From Thermococcus sp. (GTDB lineage: Archaea > Methanobacteriota_B > Thermococci > Thermococcales > Thermococcaceae), in assembly GCA_027001105.1 (NCBI GenBank), contig JALTMZ010000187.1, positions 1 through 11,385 on the forward strand: a stretch of 11,385 nucleotides of DNA. The letters run 5' to 3'. The position numbers and the translations under genes were made by a program. Shown piece after piece: positions 6,520-11,385 of this stretch. Numbering within the stretch: the first letter of the stretch is position 1; every line of letters starts with the position of its first letter. The notes beneath the pieces are model-generated. The model was not told where the DNA came from. It saw only the letters and a program-made list of their open reading frames with translations, and did no database searches.

Positions 6520-7716
6520 TTAGGGCTTTATCAAAACCTTCCCGATGTTGCTTTTCTGCTCACTCGCAAATTTCAATGCTTCAGCTGCATCCTCAAGTTT
6601 GAACCTGTGGGTCACTATTTTTGTCATATCAATTTTTCCGGATGCCATCAGATTAATAACACTTGGGAAGATTCCATGTCCAGAATGCCCCTGGGCTCCA
6701 AAAACCTGCGCTCTTCTAACCTGCAGAACTTCAAATTGAAGAGGAACATGTGTTACAGCCCTTCCAATGGCAACGACTTTTGCGTTAACTTTTTCACCGT
6801 TCCATATTGTCTCTTCAATTGCTGGCCATGTCTTTGGGAAAGCCCCGGCAGCTTCCACATACATATCAGCGCCTTCTCCATGTGTGACTTCAAGTATTTT
6901 TCCGGAAACCGAATCTATTTTAGTTGGGTCAATAACGACATCCGCACCCATTTCCTTTGCTAACTTTTGTCTTGCTTCTGCGATCTCAACTGCTATAACC
7001 TTGGCAGCTCCTGCAGCTTTGGATAGCGCAACAGCTGCCAGTCCTATAGGACCAGCGCCAAATACAACCACGTATGCCCCCGGTCTGAAACCTCCTCCCC
7101 TTTCAAAGATTCCATTGTACGCAACAGAGGTTGGTTCAACTAATGCTCCAGCTTCATAACCTTTTTTCTCCCCGTATCTTTCTACAATTTCTGTTATCTC
7201 CCAGACAACCCTTGCGGGAACAGCAATGTATTCAGCAAAAGCACCATCTCTGCTGAATCCAATTTCTTGGAGGTTGATGCAGTGATTTGGATAACCATCC
7301 CTACAGTGTCTGCAATAGCCACACCATACCATCTCCTCAGCTGTTACTGGTGTTCCAACTTCAAATTTTTCTCCCCACTGATTGTATGCCTTCTCCCCAA
7401 CCTTAACAATTTCACCTGAAAATTCATGTCCGAGAACGCACGGAAATGCTGTAAGCCCTGGATAGAGAATATAGCCATCCTCATCGGATTCGTACATGTG
7501 TATATCAGACCCACATATGCCACATGCTTTAACCTTTATCAGAACTTCGTCCTCTTTGATCTTTGGAATTGGTCTGCGCTCCACCCTAAGTTCAGGATAC
7601 CTCCAAACAAGCCCCCCAAGGTATGTCAATTTGCCTTCAATGTCCTTTGGAGTGGGCTTATATTCGGGTTTTGGATCCCATTTTGCGTACAGAACAGCAG
7701 CCAGCATATCATCCAT
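6520..7716 (-). CDS. iolM: Zn-dependent medium-chain dehydrogenase, probable scyllo-inosose 3-dehydrogenase (IolM-like)
   Basis: A 398-residue medium-chain dehydrogenase, longer than usual because of an N-terminal extension. The segment KDIEGKLTYLG (24-34), the GYILYPG motif (81-87) and the QVRRAQVFGAQGHSGHG stretch near residues 330-345 match what I recall of T. maritima IolM (TM0412). Catalytic zinc ligands are C68, H97-E98 and probably E194. Structural zinc cysteines are C132, C135, C138 and C146. The nucleotide loop is GAGPIG (220-225), and the second strand ends in an acidic residue (AVEIAEAR), so NAD is the likely cofactor. IolM oxidises 2-keto-myo-inositol to a diketone that IolN opens. 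This is the first gene of the operon, behind the TATA box at 7751-7760. The ATG at 7716 has GAGGTG 6 bases upstream; an ATG three codons later is less well placed. Confidence 0.9.
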   Translation of the reverse strand: MDDMLAAVLYAKWDPKPEYKPTPKDIEGKLTYLGGLVWRYPELRVERRPIPKIKEDEVLIKVKACGICGSDIHMYESDEDGYILYPGLTAFPCVLGHEFSGEIVKVGEKAYNQWGEKFEVGTPVTAEEMVWCGYCRHCRDGYPNHCINLQEIGFSRDGAFAEYIAVPARVVWEITEIVERYGEKKGYEAGALVEPTSVAYNGIFERGGGFRPGAYVVVFGAGPIGLAAVALSKAAGAAKVIAVEIAEARQKLAKEMGADVVIDPTKIDSVSGKILEVTHGEGADMYVEAAGAFPKTWPAIEETIWNGEKVNAKVVAIGRAVTHVPLQFEVLQVRRAQVFGAQGHSGHGIFPSVINLMASGKIDMTKIVTHRFKLEDAAEALKFASEQKSNIGKVLIKP

Positions 7717-7722
7717 TGTGAA

Positions 7723-7728
7723 CACCTC
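7723..7728 (-). promoter_or_regulatory. Ribosome binding site of the IolM-like dehydrogenase
   Basis: GAGGTG lies 6 bases before the ATG at 7716. An in-frame GTG at 7725 is part of this site and so is unlikely to be the start. Confidence 0.8.
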
Positions 7729-7750
7729 ATGCCGGTTTAAGATACAAACA

Positions 7751-7760
7751 ATATATAAGA
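7751..7760 (-). promoter_or_regulatory. Archaeal TATA box of the inositol-type operon
   Basis: On the minus strand the segment reads TCTTATATAT. Its centre is about 40 bases before the ATG at 7716. A start of transcription some 25 bases downstream would fall near 7730, leaving a short leader that includes the GAGGTG ribosome binding site. No better TATA-like element lies closer to the gene. The BRE upstream of it is only weakly like consensus. Confidence 0.6.
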
Positions 7761-7766
7761 ATTGTC

Positions 7767-7779
7767 TTTAAAATTTAAA
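7767..7779. repeat. Second copy of the palindrome core, next to the TATA box
   Basis: TTTAAAATTTAAA shares 12 identical bases (TTTAAAATTTAA) with the palindrome at 7917-7935. It starts 7 bases upstream of the TATA box as read on the minus strand, where an archaeal activator can help recruit TBP or a repressor can block TFB. The match could be partly due to low complexity. Confidence 0.4.
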
Positions 7780-7916
7780 CCACACTGTAGAACATTCCTG
7801 CACTTAAAGGTAGATATACGTAGATCAAAATTCTTTAAGGAATCTCTCTGTCCATCAAATATCCAGTTTTTGGAATATCTTCAGTAGAGAACATGCAATT
7901 TACTGAGGTTTTCGAT

Positions 7917-7935
7917 GTTAAATTTAAAATTTAAC
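7917..7935. repeat. Perfect 19-bp palindrome, candidate Lrp-type operator
   Basis: GTTAAATTTAAAATTTAAC has 9-bp perfect inverted arms (7917-7925 and 7927-7935) around one central base. It lies 24 bases after the stop of the RAM-domain gene and about 160 bases upstream of the operon TATA box. No T-run follows on the minus strand, so it is not an obvious terminator. A+T-rich palindromes of this size are typical binding sites for archaeal Lrp/AsnC proteins, two of which are encoded next to it. Binding is inference. Confidence 0.5.
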
Positions 7936-7958
7936 TTAAGCCAAGAAATATTGAGACT

Positions 7959-8204
7959 TCATTTAATCCTCTTAGATATGATTATTGTAGTAATTTCTTT
8001 AACTCCCTCAACAGTTGAGATATTGTAAAGCAAATTTGAAAGCTCCTCCCTCGTTTCAGCATGAACATGCACACACATGTCGTATTCCCCAAGAACCTCA
8101 TATAAATGCAAAACTCCCTTCATCCTGGATATTTCATCTTCAACAGGAACCTGTCGATTCTTAGGTTGAGTTTTTATAAAAAGAAATGCCATGATCCCCT
8201 TCAC
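7959..8204 (-). CDS. Stand-alone RAM (Lrp/AsnC ligand-binding) domain protein
   Basis: An 81-residue protein consisting only of the RAM domain of Lrp/AsnC regulators, a beta-alpha-beta fold that binds small molecules and drives oligomer assembly. The pattern is AFLFIKT at the first strand, a central GEYDMCVHVHA segment typical of RAM domains, and a final strand TTIIISK. There is no helix-turn-helix, so it cannot bind DNA alone. The GTG at 8204 is chosen because AGGGGTGAT ends 4 bases upstream; the ATG at 8192 gives a 77-residue form that starts right at the first strand and is a fair alternative. It follows the full-length Lrp protein by 15 bases and is surely co-transcribed. It may form mixed oligomers with that partner and tune its response to a metabolite. 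The ligand is unknown. Confidence 0.82.
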   Translation of the reverse strand: MKGIMAFLFIKTQPKNRQVPVEDEISRMKGVLHLYEVLGEYDMCVHVHAETREELSNLLYNISTVEGVKEITTIIISKRIK

Positions 8205-8208
8205 TCCG

Positions 8209-8217
8209 ATCACCCCT
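8209..8217 (-). promoter_or_regulatory. Ribosome binding site of the RAM-domain protein
   Basis: AGGGGTGAT ends 4 bases before the GTG at 8204. It favours that start over the ATG at 8192, which has only a weaker AAGGGGATC directly upstream, and over a GTG at 8213 that lies within this site. Confidence 0.6.
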
Positions 8218-8219
8218 AC

Positions 8220-8672
8220 CTACAATAACTTGTCAAACTTAATTCTGTAATTCCTAATTATAAGCAATGTCTGAGTTGATATAATTCCCTCCATCTTAGC
8301 CAAAGTGATTGCCAGAAATTCTCTTAACTCCTCCATGTTCCTGACAACGATTTTGGCCATAAAATCGCATGTCCCTGTGACCTCATATAGCTCTACAACT
8401 TCCTTACGCTTTTGCAGTGCCTCTGCAACCTCTCTTCTCACTCTTGCCTCCACGCTTATTTCAACGAATGCCATGATATCATATCCAAGTCTTGAAAGGT
8501 TTATATTTGCCGAATAACCTTCAATTATTCCTTTTTCTTCAAGCTTTCTTATCCTGTTTTTAACTCCCATTACACTCAACCCGACTTTTTTGGCAATATC
8601 TGTGAGTGACATTCTTGCGTTATCTTTTAATAAAAGTAAAATTTTCTTATCTATCTCATCAAGATCTGGCAT
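8220..8672 (-). CDS. Lrp/AsnC-family transcriptional regulator
   Basis: A 150-residue protein of normal Lrp length. Residues about 5-52 form the winged helix-turn-helix: LDEIDKKILLLLKDNAR, then SLTDIAKKVGLS (22-33) and the recognition helix VMGVKNRIRKLEEKGII. Residues about 65-145 form the RAM domain, with the EVTGTCDFMAKIVV segment that lines the ligand pocket in this family. It is cytoplasmic and acts as dimers or octamers on DNA. The ATG at 8672 is chosen because GGGGGGTGG lies about 7 bases upstream and the protein then starts MPDLDEID as usual; the longer frame to 8699 has no support. It lies 30 bases after the mannosidase and just before a RAM-only protein and the operon promoter. It is the natural candidate regulator of both neighbours and of itself. 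The effector is unknown. Confidence 0.92.
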   Translation of the reverse strand: MPDLDEIDKKILLLLKDNARMSLTDIAKKVGLSVMGVKNRIRKLEEKGIIEGYSANINLSRLGYDIMAFVEISVEARVRREVAEALQKRKEVVELYEVTGTCDFMAKIVVRNMEELREFLAITLAKMEGIISTQTLLIIRNYRIKFDKLL

Positions 8673-8702
8673 TCGACTCCACCCCCCAATAATAAACAAT
8701 TT

Positions 8703-11360
8703 TTAAACTACCTTGAGAGTTATTACCTCATTCGCTCCGACTTTTAGTTTAATGATATTTCCATTGGTTTTGATCTTTTTGATCGGTTTCTCTGCCATGT
8801 TTGCAAGCCAAACCTTTTTAGGAACCCATCCCAGTTTTACAGTTCCATCAACATCCACGTCTTTCACATTATAAAATCGGATTATAGTACCATTCCCATC
8901 TTCAGATACTTTGAACGAACTCAAAATAAGGCACTCTGGCTCTAAACTTAAGAGTGAAACCTCTGTTTCCCTTATTCCTCTAATGGAAAATACCGGAGGG
9001 AAAATCTGATACCTTCTGGAAAAATTGTAAGCTTCAATCAAGTTATGTTTATCTGTGAACCATAATGAAAATTCTGCAATATGCTTCCCCAGACACTGTG
9101 CCCCGGGTGTTAAAAATGAAGGACCGGCATCCTCATTCCGAGTTAGTAGTCCTGGTCTGGAGAGCATACCAACGCTTCTCAGTAATGTAAGAGCAACTTC
9201 AACTTCTCCATCTTTCTGTATTGTTTCATACTCCTTAAGCCCCCTTGTAGAGATAGCAACTCCACCAGTATCATCCGCGATGTAAACAAAGTTCTGCATT
9301 GGATACCTTGACTCAGGGACTTCAGAATACTGGGAAAGATCCTCTGGAATCTCAATCTTGTTGCGCCTTGTCACTGGACCAAAGTAATCATCTGATATAT
9401 TTGTTTCCACGCGCACTGGAAGTGGGATATGCACTCTCAGTCTATGATCCTTTGCGATATTCTCAAATTCAATTTTAATGTCAACCCTTGGACTCCTCTT
9501 GTAAATTACGTATGTGATATTAACAGGCATTGAGACTTTCTTCTCAGATCTTCTTTCCCTCTCAAAGTCAAAAGATTCTGGCAGTCTAAGCTCATGTTCA
9601 ACCTCCACGGAAAATGCAATGGAATCTTCCGTTATGCGTTTAATTTTAGCCTTCTGTCCAAGAGTTGTTACTATTTCAGGGTTTTTTGAGGGGGAGTAGT
9701 TGTACTCATCGCCCACATCTTCTGCATCTTCAAGGAAGAAGAGGTTTCTGTACACCCTACCTGTTCTCCTATCTTCAATTGTTAACGTGCCGTCTTTATT
9801 GACGTTAACTCTAAGGAATGCCGTTTCGATAACAGTCTTTGATACCTCCTTTGGTCTAAGGATTCCGCTGTCAAATTCAATATTAAATATTTTGAAGCCC
9901 ATTGGCGGAAGCTCCGCCTCAAATTTGATTTTTACAACTTTTCCCTTTTTCAGCTGAGGAGGTGCCTCCTCCGTGAGAAATCTTGCAATGTATTCTTCCT
10001 CAAAGGTATTACTCAAAACCTGTATTCCATCAAAGACCCTCTCTTTTATGTATTCAACAACTGTTGGCAGTTTTTTCCCATTTTCCACGACCACTAATCG
10101 TTCAAGTAAATTCTCCGGAAGTTCTTCAGGCATGTAGAGTTCCTTCTCAACTACCGTCCTTGTTTTCCTTTCAAAGGGTGAGAATACAAAAAGCTGAAGA
10201 TTTCCATTTTCTGTCTCATTTTCCAATAATGTCCCTGCTATCCTATTCACAAGCTCTAATTTTATGACTTTAATGAGCTGAAGAACCTGATCTTGGAGCA
10301 CTTCCATTTCTTTGTGAACCTGATCAATGCTGCATCCACATATGTCATCATGAGGAAGTGTTTTCAAAAAGAGCTTCCATGCATAGAACAACAAATCCAG
10401 AACTGAATCCAGCGGCAGACTATAAATATATGCAATGGCACTCAGTGGCTCGACAATGCTCACAAGTTCTTTTTCTATTAGATGACTCCTCTGCTTAAGA
10501 TGGATACGAGCTGAAGCAACATCCTTAAGTATTGGGGCATATTTCGGATCACGCATTTCTCCCTCTATTTTCTTCAAGCTGAGTTCCATTCTCTGCAAAA
10601 TTTGAACATATTCATCGAGAGTTACAATTTTGCACTTTAAGCCCTCTGAATTCAACTTTCTAACGAAGTCTGGTAACAGGGGAAAGGGGAATCTATGATC
10701 ATTTCCCGCCATTAAGAGTATGTGACCGCTCGGAGAGTGTTTGAACAGAAACTCAACTTCTTTTTCCACCATTCTCTTAAATTCATGATAATCACGGAGA
10801 GGAACTCCTAAATTCCAATAACCTCTTATTATGTTTATGCAAAGAACCTCGCTTCCATCTGGTCCCTTCCATATGAACTCCGTATCACGACACTTATCTC
10901 CCACACCACGCCATATAAGGACGGAATCCATCCCAAGCCCTCTTATTAAAGTCGGCACATACGCAGAATGCCCAAACATATCAGGGAGATATGCAACTTT
11001 CATTGAGGGCAAAGACAGTTCTTCCAAAACTCTCTGTGCAATGAGGAAGTTTCGGATAAAGGTTTCCCCAGAAATTAGGAACTCATCTGGAAGAACATAA
11101 AATGGCCCCACTGAGATTCTTTCATTGCGAATCATTGAAAATAAGTTTTCAGTTTTCTGGGGATCCTTTTCTATCTCCAAGTAGTCCTCAAGGGCTATTA
11201 CCTGACCATCCAGATTAAACTTAAATTCTGGAAATTTCTCAAGCATCTCTAAAAGCACGTCTATTACATGAAGGAGTCTTGCCCTAAATATCTGAAAAGG
11301 CAGATACCATTCTCTATCCCAGTGTGTGTGAGGAAGAAAATAGATCATCTTTTCTTTCAT
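8703..11360 (-). CDS. GH38 alpha-mannosidase, MngB-like (candidate mannosylglycerate hydrolase)
   Basis: An 885-residue glycoside hydrolase family 38 enzyme. The N-terminal HTHWDREW (11-18) supplies the first zinc ligands, H13 and D15. YLPDMFGHS (124-132) holds the nucleophile and zinc ligand D127. HDDICGCS (337-344) supplies the second zinc histidine. The C-terminal beta domains carry blocks recalling E. coli MngB: DVGDEYNYSP near 547, a RLRVHIP block near 638 and TLLRSVGML near 723. The length is close to that of MngB (about 877). There is no signal peptide, so it acts in the cytoplasm, removing alpha-mannose from a small intracellular substrate. The ATG at 11360 is preferred over the one at 11369, which abuts the GGAG ribosome binding site. 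Mannosylglycerate is attractive because Thermococcales accumulate it. An N-glycan or mannan-oligosaccharide substrate remains possible, and no mannosylglycerate transporter or phosphotransferase is visible. Confidence 0.92.
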   Translation of the reverse strand: MKEKMIYFLPHTHWDREWYLPFQIFRARLLHVIDVLLEMLEKFPEFKFNLDGQVIALEDYLEIEKDPQKTENLFSMIRNERISVGPFYVLPDEFLISGETFIRNFLIAQRVLEELSLPSMKVAYLPDMFGHSAYVPTLIRGLGMDSVLIWRGVGDKCRDTEFIWKGPDGSEVLCINIIRGYWNLGVPLRDYHEFKRMVEKEVEFLFKHSPSGHILLMAGNDHRFPFPLLPDFVRKLNSEGLKCKIVTLDEYVQILQRMELSLKKIEGEMRDPKYAPILKDVASARIHLKQRSHLIEKELVSIVEPLSAIAYIYSLPLDSVLDLLFYAWKLFLKTLPHDDICGCSIDQVHKEMEVLQDQVLQLIKVIKLELVNRIAGTLLENETENGNLQLFVFSPFERKTRTVVEKELYMPEELPENLLERLVVVENGKKLPTVVEYIKERVFDGIQVLSNTFEEEYIARFLTEEAPPQLKKGKVVKIKFEAELPPMGFKIFNIEFDSGILRPKEVSKTVIETAFLRVNVNKDGTLTIEDRRTGRVYRNLFFLEDAEDVGDEYNYSPSKNPEIVTTLGQKAKIKRITEDSIAFSVEVEHELRLPESFDFERERRSEKKVSMPVNITYVIYKRSPRVDIKIEFENIAKDHRLRVHIPLPVRVETNISDDYFGPVTRRNKIEIPEDLSQYSEVPESRYPMQNFVYIADDTGGVAISTRGLKEYETIQKDGEVEVALTLLRSVGMLSRPGLLTRNEDAGPSFLTPGAQCLGKHIAEFSLWFTDKHNLIEAYNFSRRYQIFPPVFSIRGIRETEVSLLSLEPECLILSSFKVSEDGNGTIIRFYNVKDVDVDGTVKLGWVPKKVWLANMAEKPIKKIKTNGNIIKLKVGANEVITLKVV

Positions 11361-11385
11361 GATAACCATCTCCTTTGCGTTATAT

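Larger units (their letters stand above)
7717..7958 (-). other. Intergenic regulatory region between the RAM protein and the IolM-like gene
   Basis: This is the only sizeable non-coding stretch, about 240 bp, and is clearly A+T-rich near both ends. It holds a TATA box close to the downstream gene, a perfect 19-bp palindrome just after the RAM-protein stop, and a 12-bp repeat of that motif directly upstream of the TATA box. An inverted pair CTTAAAG (7803-7809) and CTTTAAG (7833-7839) lies between them. I see no open reading frame, RNA gene or oligo-T terminator in it. It most likely carries the promoter and operators of the eight-gene operon. Confidence 0.7.

Noticed and set aside
1-7740. Many plus-strand open frames of 60-150 codons
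   Set aside because: They lie opposite well-supported minus-strand genes, show no recognisable domains, often start inside conserved motifs of the other strand, and lack ribosome binding sites. They are shadows of the real genes.
7859-7878. Possible hairpin ATCCAGTTTTTGGAAT
   Set aside because: The arms pair over only about five bases and the flanks do not extend the match; this is within chance for an A+T-rich spacer.
7917-7935. Palindrome as an intrinsic terminator of the Lrp-RAM transcript
   Set aside because: The stem would be only A/T pairs apart from its end, has a one-base loop, and is not followed by a T-run on the minus strand.
7717-7958. Thermococcales glycolytic motif (TATCAC-N5-GTGATA) for TrmB-type control
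   Set aside because: I searched the intergenic region by eye and found no match to either half-site at the proper spacing.
8305-11100. Plus-strand frames opposite the Lrp and GH38 genes
   Set aside because: Serine- and proline-rich translations without family resemblance, fully inside strongly conserved minus-strand coding sequence.
11378-11385. ATATAACG at the right edge as the TATA box of the GH38 gene
   Set aside because: It lies only about 20 bases before the ATG at 11360, too close for a TATA box plus a leader with a ribosome binding site. The true promoter is probably beyond the window.

Overview
The window looks like a stretch of a hyperthermophilic archaeal chromosome, most likely from the Thermococcales (Thermococcus, Pyrococcus or Palaeococcus). 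The signs are GGAGGTG-type ribosome binding sites 4-9 bases before most starts, an archaeal TATA box, Lrp/AsnC-type regulators including a stand-alone RAM-domain protein, tightly packed genes, GTG and TTG starts, and moderately low G+C. The order assignment is an inference from style and gene content; no rRNA or other marker is present. Every gene I can support lies on the minus strand. I see no RNA genes, mobile elements or CRISPR.

Layout in the direction of transcription, right to left. (1) 11360-8703: a cytoplasmic GH38 alpha-mannosidase that resembles the mannosylglycerate hydrolase MngB. (2) 8672-7959: an Lrp/AsnC regulator followed by a stand-alone RAM-domain protein. (3) 7958-7717: the only real intergenic region. 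It holds a TATA box, a perfect 19-bp palindrome and a second partial copy of that motif. (4) 7716 to the left edge: eight closely packed genes. They encode an IolM-like scyllo-inosose 3-dehydrogenase, an IolN-like creatininase-family hydrolase, a second Zn-dependent medium-chain dehydrogenase, the small (SAF) and large subunits of a UxaA-type hexonate dehydratase, a PfkB 2-keto-3-deoxy-sugar-acid kinase, a DapA-fold aldolase, and a third Zn-dependent dehydrogenase cut by the left edge.

The eight genes give almost exactly the chemistry needed to take myo-inositol to pyruvate and glyceraldehyde-3-phosphate. The steps are two oxidations, hydrolytic ring opening to a 5-keto-hexonate, reduction to a hexonate, dehydration to a 2-keto-3-deoxyhexonate, phosphorylation and aldol cleavage. 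The first half corresponds to the IolM/IolN route known from Thermotoga maritima. The second half appears to differ: no IolO-type epimerase is visible here, and a dehydrogenase sits between the hydrolase and the dehydratase. Together with the neighbouring MngB-like gene, this suggests an archaeal unit for recovering carbon from di-myo-inositol phosphate and mannosylglycerate, the two main compatible solutes of Thermococcales. The substrate assignments are inferred from family resemblance and gene order; none is proven by the sequence alone.
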